A stretch of DNA of 64,000 nucleotides from Thermoplasma acidophilum DSM 1728 (GTDB lineage Archaea > Thermoplasmatota > Thermoplasmata > Thermoplasmatales > Thermoplasmataceae): positions 1,049,644-1,113,643 of the forward strand of contig NC_002578.1 of assembly GCF_000195915.1 (NCBI RefSeq), given 5' to 3'. The position numbers and the translations under genes were made by a program. Positions 36,353 through 44,193 of this stretch are shown piece after piece; position 1 is the first letter of the stretch, and every line of letters starts with the position of its first letter. Under the pieces are notes generated by a model that was not told the origin of the DNA, made no database searches, and saw nothing but the letters and a program-made list of their open reading frames with translations.

Positions 36353-37714
36353 GTGCCCGATATCGTCTATTCTGGAGGATCCATACTCATAAAGGGATAC
36401 GATGGGAATATACCGGAAGATCTTGCTGTTTTCGACCACAGGATAGCTTGTTACAGATCCCTGGGTGTCAATTATCCTAGGATACTGTCATTCTTCAGGG
36501 ATGCCGGAATAGATGCAGTTGACAGGGTTATGGATCGCAAGCATCTCAACCTGAACGGCAGGATATCACTCAGGCCTTACCAGTTGCAGGCGCTGGAAGA
36601 ATGGAAAAAATACGGAATGAGGGGAACCGTTGTTCTTCCCACAGCAGCAGGCAAAACCCATATAGGAATGGCTGCAATTCAGGCAGTTTCTGAGAGGGCG
36701 CTTATACTCGTCCCAACCATAGACCTCCTGTCTCAGTGGAAGAAGAGGATACAGGAAACCTTCGGGGTAGAGCCGGGACAGATCGGTGGCGGAGAACACG
36801 ATGAGCGCGACATCACGGTATCCACCTACGATTCAGCCTATCTCATGGCGGAGAAATACGGCAACAGATTTTCGCTCATAATAGCCGATGAGGTCCATCA
36901 CCTTGCATCTGAAAAACTCAGGATGATACCGCTCATGTACACTGCACCTTTCAGAATGGGCCTGACGGCAACCTACGAGAGGACGGATGGACTCCAGAAG
37001 GTTCTCGAACAGATCATGGGCGGAAAGATATTCGAGCTGGGATATGAGGAGATCGATGAGTACCTGGCCGACTATACCATAGCAAGGATACCCATAGAGC
37101 TCAGTGACGAAGAATATGCGGATTACCAGCGTTACCACGAGATCTTCGTATCATACCTGAGGAGGCACAGGATGGTCATGCGCGGCCCATGGGATTTCGA
37201 GAAGTTCATAAGGAGTTCGTGGACACCTGAAGGCAGGGAGGCCCTCATAGCCTGGCGGAAATCAAGGGAGATCGCCTTTAACTCCAGGGGCAAGATGGAG
37301 ATGATCCGCACAATACTCTCAAAGCACCGCGGAGAGAAGACGCTGATATTTGCTGAGGATACTGAGACGGCGTACACAATATCGAAGGAATTTCTTATAC
37401 CGGCCATAACATACCTTACGGACAAGGAAGAACGTGAGAAGATACCGGCAATGTTCAGGGAGGGCAGGATAACGGCAATAGCAACCTCGAGGGTCCTGGA
37501 TGAGGGTGTAGATTTTCCGGATGCATCGGTTGCCATAGTTGTCAGCGGATCCGGGAGCATGAGGCAGTTCAGGCAGCGATTGGGGCGTATTCTCAGGCCA
37601 TCCGCTGGAAAGAAGGCTGTAATGTACGAGCTGGTCACGGCAGAGACTTCGGAATTTGGCGTTTCAAGGAGGAGGAGAAAGGGTGTTCCCGGCAGAACTG
37701 ATGGTGGTACGTAA
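36353..37714 (+). CDS. xpb: XPB-family DNA helicase
   Basis: Superfamily 2 helicase, archaeal counterpart of the TFIIH XPB translocase in nucleotide excision repair. Motifs: I LPTAAGKTH, II DEVHH, III GLTATYERTDG, and VI QFRQRLGRILRP, with the archaeal-XPB ThM/RED-type region after motif III. The frame is open from 36233, but I chose GTG 36353 (VPDIVYSGG) on the TATA box ~25 bases before it; this gives 453 residues. The downstream Bax1 gene starts inside its final codons. Confidence 0.9.
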   Translation: MPDIVYSGGSILIKGYDGNIPEDLAVFDHRIACYRSLGVNYPRILSFFRDAGIDAVDRVMDRKHLNLNGRISLRPYQLQALEEWKKYGMRGTVVLPTAAGKTHIGMAAIQAVSERALILVPTIDLLSQWKKRIQETFGVEPGQIGGGEHDERDITVSTYDSAYLMAEKYGNRFSLIIADEVHHLASEKLRMIPLMYTAPFRMGLTATYERTDGLQKVLEQIMGGKIFELGYEEIDEYLADYTIARIPIELSDEEYADYQRYHEIFVSYLRRHRMVMRGPWDFEKFIRSSWTPEGREALIAWRKSREIAFNSRGKMEMIRTILSKHRGEKTLIFAEDTETAYTISKEFLIPAITYLTDKEEREKIPAMFREGRITAIATSRVLDEGVDFPDASVAIVVSGSGSMRQFRQRLGRILRPSAGKKAVMYELVTAETSEFGVSRRRRKGVPGRTDGGT

Positions 37715-38906
37715 GGCGCAGGACGGTACCATCAGACCGCTGATGATAGCTCCGGATCACGTAGATATAGCCGAAAAGGTCATAGAGATATACCGATCTT
37801 CTGCGGGAAGGACGAGGAAGGAGATTTCAAAGGATATTGTCACCATAGAATACGGAATAAAGAATCCAAAGATAGTGAGGGGCCTTGCCCTCATCATGGA
37901 TCGCATGTCCACATTCAGGAACAGGTCCCGTGTAGACAGTAAGCAGCTGAGAGGTTTTCTATTCCAGATGGGACCGGCAGTATCACCGGAAGAGAGGCAG
38001 GAAAAGATCGCCCTGGCTGCCGAGCATTTCTCGGTGTCGCCGCAGGATATTGAAGAAGCAATTTATGGCGATATGGATTCTGAGAATGTTCTGGATCAGT
38101 GCCCATCGATAACGCCCGAGCATCTGAACAGGCGATACAATCTGGAACAGCTCACCACTCTGATGTACAGATCCAAATTTATTGAGGTCTCAGGCATTAA
38201 CAACTGGTACCGCTTCATATCCCTCATCAAACGTCAGGGCCTGGTTTTCGAGGCACAGGGCAACCCCCTCATGAGTGTGCGCATAGACGGCCCAAATTCA
38301 GTGTTCAACAACATGGAGAGATACGGGTCTTCAATGGCCAGGGTGGTTGAAAGATTGACCGCATTCCCCGGGTGGAAGCTTCACGCAGAGGTGGAGATAA
38401 AGGACAGGGTCTACAGCGTGGATCTTGACAGCTCCATATCATACTATCTACCGGAGACCGATATTGAGGAGGAAGAGGCCATACCGGATCCCGTTGTGAT
38501 CGGAACCAGGGTCTTTTTCCCGACACGGATCATAAATGTGCATGGACAGGATGTCTATGTTGATATCGTATACCACATGAGCCCTGAAGCAATAAAAAGG
38601 CGTGATGAAATGATAAGGTCCTCCGGTATAAAATGGATAACCGCGGTTGTGGGCGAATGTAAGAAGTTTCAGGGCGTACTCTGCTTCAGGAACAGGGTAG
38701 ACTGGGATGCCATAATCGCCAAAGCTTCAGAGGAATACCCTGCTACCACGGATGCACTCAGGGAAGAGATCGACCGCCTCTATCCGAATACCGAGGCAAT
38801 ATTGGATCTGCTTGATAGCCGCAGCATCCCCCTGTCTCACCTCGAAAAGATCGGATACAGAATCAAATGGAATGGCATTCTGCCGGAGATAGTCCGTTCC
38901 ACCTGA
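37683..38906 (+). CDS. bax1: Bax1-like nuclease, partner of XPB
   Basis: DUF790 protein; in other archaea Bax1 binds XPB and supplies the incision activity in nucleotide excision repair. About 407 residues from GTG 37683, where the family N-terminus FPAEL begins; AGGAGGAGG lies just upstream at optimal spacing. The C-terminal half holds the PD-(D/E)XK-like core with GECKKFQGV near residue 325. The first 32 bases overlap the xpb 3' end, so the two are translationally coupled. Confidence 0.85.
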   Translation: MFPAELMVVRKAQDGTIRPLMIAPDHVDIAEKVIEIYRSSAGRTRKEISKDIVTIEYGIKNPKIVRGLALIMDRMSTFRNRSRVDSKQLRGFLFQMGPAVSPEERQEKIALAAEHFSVSPQDIEEAIYGDMDSENVLDQCPSITPEHLNRRYNLEQLTTLMYRSKFIEVSGINNWYRFISLIKRQGLVFEAQGNPLMSVRIDGPNSVFNNMERYGSSMARVVERLTAFPGWKLHAEVEIKDRVYSVDLDSSISYYLPETDIEEEEAIPDPVVIGTRVFFPTRIINVHGQDVYVDIVYHMSPEAIKRRDEMIRSSGIKWITAVVGECKKFQGVLCFRNRVDWDAIIAKASEEYPATTDALREEIDRLYPNTEAILDLLDSRSIPLSHLEKIGYRIKWNGILPEIVRST

Positions 38907-39052
38907 TGCGTTTCCATTTTCAGAATAAGACGCATAACGGGAGTTGGCCATGTAACCTTAAACGTTTCATATTATACTCACATACAATTTTCAATCTTCC
39001 CTGCAGCCCATAGATATCGATAAGGTTATTACTCAGACATAAATGCAAAGAT

Positions 39053-40201
39053 ATGCAGAAGAAGCTCATGCATGTTGGCCCGTCCTTCACCAGCTACAGA
39101 ATACAGATGGCCGGTGTATCTGAGAACACTGGTTTTGCGTCTCCTGATTTTTTAGATGCAATGAAATACTCGCTTGAAGGGCTTCTCTATGTGGCAGGTG
39201 CGGACGATTCATATATGCCATTTATACTGCCTGGCAGCGGAACGGTTGCCATGGAAACCGTTACCTCTTTAATTCCAAGGGGATCAAAGACGTTGCTCCT
39301 TACAAACGGAGTCTTCGGAGACCGCTGGATACCCATATTGACCGCACATGGCCTGCAGATGGATGTATTATCGGCTGATCCTGGACACGCGGTTTCCATG
39401 GCGGATATAGAGGAAAAGCTTGAAGGCGGAGACTATCAGAACCTCATAATGACCCATGTGGAGACAAGCACCGGAGTCCGCATGGACATAGAAGGCGTTT
39501 CCAAGATCGCCAGGAAGCATGTGGAACGCATAATAGTCGACGGAGTCGCGAGTCTTGGAGCCGAGAGGGAGGATATAGCCAGGCTTGGAATAACAGCTAT
39601 CATCAGCGCAAGCCAGAAGGCACTTGGCGCACCTCCGGGTGCTGCCCTGATAGTGGCTTCCAGATCGGCTCTAGAAGATATAAACGAGTTCAGCTACTTT
39701 TTCAACCTGAAGAACTGGATCACACCCATGGAACGCTACCTGGAAGGAAAAAATGGCTATCTCTCCACAGAACCAGTGGGAGTCATCCTTTCCCTGAACA
39801 GGGTCTTCTCGGACATAAGGACAACCGGTCTAGAAGCCAGGATAGATGATCACCGCAGGCTCAGCCTTGCACTCAATGAAGGCATAGAGGCGGCTGGGTT
39901 GAAGGTTTTAGCCGAAAGGGATCTATGGAGCAATACGGTAACAGCTGTTCTTTCCGATCACGCCGATGAGATTGTCAGGAGATCCATGGATCTTGGCATA
40001 GAATTCGCCACGGGAGTCCACCCCAAGCTGTTGGGAAAATATTTCAGAATAGGGCACATGGGCTACGTTAACGACTTTGATGCCCTGTCTGCTCTGTCTG
40101 TCATAGAGAGGGCTGCAGCACAGAGCGGCGAGAAGGTCAGAATAGGGGAAGGTGTGAGGAGAGCGCAGCAGGTCCTCTACGATCTGAGCCATGGCAGATG
40201 A
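39053..40201 (+). CDS. Class V aminotransferase (alanine-glyoxylate/serine-pyruvate type)
   Basis: PLP enzyme of the class V fold, 382 residues. The Schiff-base lysine is K189 in SASQKALGAPPG; the preceding VDGVASLGAE holds the cofactor aspartate, and GSGTVAMET forms the phosphate loop. Alanine:glyoxylate and serine:pyruvate transaminase activities are the usual options; the sequence does not decide. It overlaps the frame of moaD (ATGA at 40198), so the pair is co-transcribed, perhaps only coincidentally in function. Confidence 0.85.
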   Translation: MQKKLMHVGPSFTSYRIQMAGVSENTGFASPDFLDAMKYSLEGLLYVAGADDSYMPFILPGSGTVAMETVTSLIPRGSKTLLLTNGVFGDRWIPILTAHGLQMDVLSADPGHAVSMADIEEKLEGGDYQNLIMTHVETSTGVRMDIEGVSKIARKHVERIIVDGVASLGAEREDIARLGITAIISASQKALGAPPGAALIVASRSALEDINEFSYFFNLKNWITPMERYLEGKNGYLSTEPVGVILSLNRVFSDIRTTGLEARIDDHRRLSLALNEGIEAAGLKVLAERDLWSNTVTAVLSDHADEIVRRSMDLGIEFATGVHPKLLGKYFRIGHMGYVNDFDALSALSVIERAAAQSGEKVRIGEGVRRAQQVLYDLSHGR

Positions 40202-40212
40202 GGTGCGTTCAG

Positions 40213-40455
40213 ATGGATGTGACCGTGAAGTACTTTGCCTACTATCGCGAGAGGGTGGGCAAGGATAGCGAGAAGATCCAGCTGGATCAGGGCAAGCGCA
40301 TATCCGATCTCATAGATATGCTCATGGCCCGCTATCCGGGGATATTCAATGAGAAAAATCTATTTGTGGCCAGAAACTACAGATACGCAGATCGTGGCGA
40401 GGCCCTTTCAGATGGGGACGTCGTGGCAATAATGCCTCACGTTTCTGGCGGATGA
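40213..40455 (+). CDS. moaD: MoaD/ThiS-type sulfur carrier protein
   Basis: Ubiquitin-like small sulfur carrier of about 80 residues, ending in the obligatory di-glycine (PHVSGG) that is thiocarboxylated for molybdopterin or other sulfur transfer. DVTVKYFAYYRERVG and the penultimate GDVVAIMP are typical MoaD features. I chose ATG 40213 because GAGGTG lies 7 bases upstream; an ATG at 40198 overlaps the aminotransferase stop. Two MoeA genes lie 2 kb away. The stop codon abuts or is supplied by an IS605-derived relic. Confidence 0.88.
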   Translation: MDVTVKYFAYYRERVGKDSEKIQLDQGKRISDLIDMLMARYPGIFNEKNLFVARNYRYADRGEALSDGDVVAIMPHVSGG

Positions 40456-40581
40456 GCTGCACCTGTGCCTCAGCGTTGGATCTTGATCAATCGGATACGG
40501 ACTTTTCTATTGGGGGAAGTTTGCGTATCTCATCTCTGAAGATAGGAGTTTTACATCTTCCAACAAACTCCTAACTTTTTC
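40452..40581 (-). mobile_element. Minimal non-autonomous IS605-derived element (copy B)
   Basis: On the minus strand, 40581-40499 aligns without gaps to copy A at 8912-8830 at roughly 70% identity, including the hairpin CTC-CT-ATCT/TCAG/AGAT-GAG (about 40550-40531) and the junction CTTC.CCCAATAGAA. The right end follows after only ~40 further bases: AAGATCCAACGCT, hairpin GCAC-AG-GTGC, ending GCAGCTCAT at 40452. The hairpin's two arms differ from copy A at compensating positions. It is about 130 bases in all and lies between moaD and the TFB-like gene; upstream to 40788 no other gene is seen. Confidence 0.6.
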
Positions 40582-40759
40582 AGAAGGGATCGCTTGCCCT
40601 GGATATTGAATTTTTCCATTGCTCGAGGCGTTTTCATTGTTCCTGACGGCCGGATCCCTATGGCGTTCTCGCGGGTCCTTGAATTTTCCCATAGTGAACC
40701 GTTATTTGCCTGTTCCGACGCCCCTAAAATGATGTGATATGTCAAATAATTACATTATG

Positions 40760-40768
40760 TTTATATAT
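40760..40768 (+). promoter_or_regulatory. TATA box of the TFB-like gene
   Basis: TTTATATAT is centred 25 bases before GTG 40789, supporting a leaderless GTG start. Confidence 0.5.
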
Positions 40769-40788
40769 CATTGTTTCTATATGCATAT

Positions 40789-41475
40789 GTGGAGAGACCA
40801 GAAACAGATTTAGATAGAGATGAACTTGTATCCAGTTTTCTGGGCAGACTGAAGAGATACAAGGGATTGAGGATTCCAGAGAATATATCAAAGGATGAAA
40901 ACCTGAACAGAATAGCTCCATACCTGAAGAGATCCGGACTGATGGCAGACCTTCCGGAGAATGTTATTGTGGACGCCTTGAAGCTCTACCTTGAGAGCTC
41001 TTCAAGAGGTGTTTCCCGTGGCAGGGGCTGTGTCGCTGTTCTCGCAGCATGCCTTTTGATAGCATCAAGGAGGCAGGCAAACCCAATGACGCTCAAGTAC
41101 ATAGCCAGAAGCATGCACACGGATCCATCACGCGTATGGAGAACAGAGAATGCCATAGTCAAGAATATGAAGACCCCGTCTATATCGGCCAGGCCGATGG
41201 ATTTTGTCGAACGGTACTCCGAGCTTCTCAACGTGGACAATGATGTGAGGAGCGAGGCCATAGCGCTTGTTCAGCAGTTCTCGCGTGAAATGAGGATAAT
41301 GAGAAAGGCTCCATCAACCATCGCAATATCTGCAATATACCTTGCATCGGAAAGGCTGTCGAAACATCTCGTTCAGAGATACGTCGTAAAGAAGACTGGC
41401 ATAACCGAGGTGACATTAATAAAGACGTACAAGGAGATGGCAGAGTATCTCTCCATGGGAACCGCAGACACGTGA
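40789..41475 (+). CDS. TFB-like general transcription factor lacking the zinc ribbon
   Basis: Core of an archaeal TFIIB homologue made of two cyclin repeats: the first around LPENVIVDALKLYLESSS to KNMK, the second ARPMDFVERYSELL to MAEYL. RGRGCVAVLAACLLIASRRQ matches the conserved first-repeat helix that contacts TBP and DNA. The usual N-terminal zinc ribbon and B-reader (~100 residues) are missing: the protein opens at GTG 40789 with ERPETDLDRDE, and no ribbon is encoded in other upstream frames. At 228 residues it is a shortened paralogue. The SDR-like gene follows closely. Confidence 0.8.
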   Translation: MERPETDLDRDELVSSFLGRLKRYKGLRIPENISKDENLNRIAPYLKRSGLMADLPENVIVDALKLYLESSSRGVSRGRGCVAVLAACLLIASRRQANPMTLKYIARSMHTDPSRVWRTENAIVKNMKTPSISARPMDFVERYSELLNVDNDVRSEAIALVQQFSREMRIMRKAPSTIAISAIYLASERLSKHLVQRYVVKKTGITEVTLIKTYKEMAEYLSMGTADT

Positions 41476-41632
41476 AGGCATAACCGGTAAAGCTAACATA
41501 GGAGATAGGGATAACGGGTATACGGCAAGGATACTGATAACTGACGGAAATTCCGTTTCAGGATTCAATCTGGTAAAATTCGCGCTTGAAAATGGTAACC
41601 AGGTTGATGCACTTTTTGGCAGCGATCCAGCG

Positions 41633-42283
41633 GTGATTTCAAGATCCGTAGAAGCGCACAGGAAATTCCATTACGATGCGGTTATTGTGACCAATGCAAA
41701 GCCTGAGAATGCACTGGCGGCGATCGGTATAGCCAGAAAGGAGTTGGATGCGGACAGATACATATTGATCTCATCCGATCTTGTTTACACCCCTTCCAAC
41801 GATCCCAAGGCCGAGGATTCACGCACAGAACCGATCACGGATGAAGGCAGGATCTTCCTGACCGCGGAGAGTCTGATGAATCAAGAAAGGGATGCCATTT
41901 TCCGGACAGGTTTCATCATAGGCCTCTGCTCGGTGAATCTCTACACGAATGTCCTGAACATGGTCAGATCGGGAATGCGCCTGTCATTGTCTAAAAGTAC
42001 GATCAGAAATTTCATCAGAAATGCGGATCTTTCATCATTCATAATGAGATCCATCGAACGAAATATATCCGGTGTATACAATGTGGCTTCAGATGCCAGT
42101 ACAGCATACGATTTTGCAAAGCGTCTCTGCGATATGGCCGGGCTCAAATGTACCCTTGAGGACAGCGGAGAGGATCTTGGCAATTACACTATGGATACAT
42201 CCAGGTCTCTGAAGACGTTCGGCATGAGGCCTATGAGCGTGTTCGAAGGATACACGATCTCAGGAAGTTTCGATCTGCGGTGA
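41633..42283 (+). CDS. Degenerate NAD(P)-dependent epimerase/SDR-like protein
   Basis: Extended short-chain dehydrogenase fold. Coding clearly continues upstream of 41633 in frame: ARILITDG, then NLVKFALENG with the weak Rossmann pattern, back to about 41530. No ATG, GTG or TTG is found in that frame between the TFB stop and 41633; 41633 (GTG) is only the first canonical start and would delete the first beta strand. The glycine motif (TDGNSVSG) and the catalytic Y..K pair (FLTAESLM) are both degraded, so catalysis is doubtful. See the matching finding. Confidence 0.55.
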   Translation: MISRSVEAHRKFHYDAVIVTNAKPENALAAIGIARKELDADRYILISSDLVYTPSNDPKAEDSRTEPITDEGRIFLTAESLMNQERDAIFRTGFIIGLCSVNLYTNVLNMVRSGMRLSLSKSTIRNFIRNADLSSFIMRSIERNISGVYNVASDASTAYDFAKRLCDMAGLKCTLEDSGEDLGNYTMDTSRSLKTFGMRPMSVFEGYTISGSFDLR

Positions 42284-42312
42284 TTCTGCAGAATTGATCG
42301 CATGATCCCGTC

Positions 42313-44193
42313 TCAAGCAATTACCTCCCCTATGTTTTCAGGTATTTCGTATCCCGGATACTTCGATTCCATTCCCCTGAGTGATTTGAGCGCTTTTATG
42401 AATAATTTACCGGCATCGGAAGCGTAGAATTCTCTGGATATGAGGATATCGTAGTTTTCCTTCTTTATGTGGTGGTACTTGAGGCCCAGTTTTACCGCGT
42501 AGAACTCCAGGCCCACTCCAGCATCAGCACGGTCCTGCGCCACCGCCTGCGCAACTCCGGCCTCCGATGGTGATTCCCACAGGTAGCCGTGCATCGAGGT
42601 CCTTATCTTCTCGTTGTTCCCTATCATCTCTTCGATCAGATCCCTTGTACCGGAACCCTTGTTTCTGTTCACGAACGTGAGACCCCTGTCAAGTATCTCT
42701 TCGAATGACGATATGCCTGACTTCGAGAGGAACCCCCTGTTTCTGCTGAATCCTCTGATGAGCATAGCACGTTCCTTCAGGCTTTCGTCAAGCACAGGTA
42801 TGTTGTAGGTTCCATTCTTCAATATGTGTATGCCGGATACATCCGCGATGCCTATTCTCATCGCGTTGACCCCGCCCCATGATCCCATGTTTACTATCTT
42901 CGCATTTCTGTCCGTTTCCAGCACCGCCATTTCCATGAGGGGGTCGCTGCTTCCGATACATATTACGGAGGCCTCTCTTTCATTGAGCGGATAATAAAGT
43001 ACGTTATCGCCTGGATCCACATATTTGAGATCACCAGGTATCGCTATGAAGCCATCGGCAAATCTGATCCTGCTTATTGAACCTGAGTTGCCCATTATCG
43101 GGAAAGCATAGCCATTTCTTGTTATTATGGCAGGGTAAACCGTTTCCTGCATGTGATCAGGCGCTATCTTAACAGGCACCTTCACCACCCTTGGCCTTTC
43201 AAAATCCCCGGAAATAGCCTTTCGGATCGACGGTATCACGATGTAGTTCAGTATAACAGCCGAGGAAAGGGGAAAACCAGGCATGCCTATGAAAAGTTTC
43301 TCGCCTATCCTTCCGAAGAAGGTTGGCTTTCCCGGCCTCATGTTTATTCCGTGGAACAGTATGCTGCCACCGACCTTCTCGATCACCCTGTAGAGCATAT
43401 CCAAGAAACCTGCTGAAGTAGATCCTGAAGCCATCAGAATATCGAATGAATCTAAGTTATCCCTTATGATCTTCACCATATCGTCTTCCCGATCAGGAAC
43501 AGAGCCGAGGAATACCGCATGCACTCCACCGCTGGAGCTGAGCTTTGTCTGGAAATAATATCCATTCACATCGAATATCTGGCCGAGCTTCAGATTCGTT
43601 CCTGGCCTGACGATCTCGTTGCCCGTTGAGAATATCCCGATGCGTATCCTGTCGAACACGCGTACCCTGGCCACACCTGATGCAGCAAGCGTGGCAAGCT
43701 TTTCTGGAGTAAGGACTGTTCCTGCTTTGGCTATTATGTCACCTAGCGAGATATCTGTGCCGGCGAATGCAACGTTCTCTCCAGGGTATACGGATCTGTA
43801 GATATCAACATAATCCCCATGCTGCCTTGTATCCTCTACCATCACGACCGCATCTGATCCCTTTGGCATGACCGACCCTGTTGCTATGTAGACGGCCTTT
43901 CCCCTCTCCACGGTTACGTTTCCCGTTTCCCCGGGAGATATGCTGCCGGCTATCCTGAGAGTAACAGGGGCGTCTTCCTGAGCTCCGTCCACATCGGCAT
44001 GATCCACAGCGAAGCCGTCAACCTCTGACCTGTCAAACGGAGGTACATCATACTGGGAGAATATATCCTCAGCTGCGGTCAGCCCCACCGCCTCCTCTAT
44101 CGGCACCTCCACTACCCTCATCAGCTTTCTCATCTCACCAGCCATTATGGATCTGGCGTCCTCAGCAGAAACGAGTCTGTGAAAAACCTTCAA
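42313..44193 (-). CDS. moeA: Molybdopterin molybdotransferase MoeA fused to a PBP-like domain
   Basis: Inserts molybdate or tungstate into molybdopterin-AMP. The MoeA part (residues ~1-400) shows FDRSEVDGFAV, ATGSVMPKGSDAVVMVEDT, and MASGSTSAG-type loops, plus the GMPGFPLSSAVI region. The C-terminal ~210 residues form a periplasmic-binding-protein-like domain (RGLTFVNRNKGSGTRDLIEEM), an arrangement common in archaea and thought to bind the oxyanion. Its start overlaps the second moeA stop by four bases. The fused paralogue may serve one metal, the short one the other; which is not readable. Confidence 0.9.
   Translation of the reverse strand: MKVFHRLVSAEDARSIMAGEMRKLMRVVEVPIEEAVGLTAAEDIFSQYDVPPFDRSEVDGFAVDHADVDGAQEDAPVTLRIAGSISPGETGNVTVERGKAVYIATGSVMPKGSDAVVMVEDTRQHGDYVDIYRSVYPGENVAFAGTDISLGDIIAKAGTVLTPEKLATLAASGVARVRVFDRIRIGIFSTGNEIVRPGTNLKLGQIFDVNGYYFQTKLSSSGGVHAVFLGSVPDREDDMVKIIRDNLDSFDILMASGSTSAGFLDMLYRVIEKVGGSILFHGINMRPGKPTFFGRIGEKLFIGMPGFPLSSAVILNYIVIPSIRKAISGDFERPRVVKVPVKIAPDHMQETVYPAIITRNGYAFPIMGNSGSISRIRFADGFIAIPGDLKYVDPGDNVLYYPLNEREASVICIGSSDPLMEMAVLETDRNAKIVNMGSWGGVNAMRIGIADVSGIHILKNGTYNIPVLDESLKERAMLIRGFSRNRGFLSKSGISSFEEILDRGLTFVNRNKGSGTRDLIEEMIGNNEKIRTSMHGYLWESPSEAGVAQAVAQDRADAGVGLEFYAVKLGLKYHHIKKENYDILISREFYASDAGKLFIKALKSLRGMESKYPGYEIPENIGEVIA

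Noticed and set aside
40499-40692. Sixty-residue minus-strand frame ahead of copy B
   Set aside because: It ends inside the mobile relic and has no family match; coding-like similarity to copy A reflects the shared repeat, not a gene.
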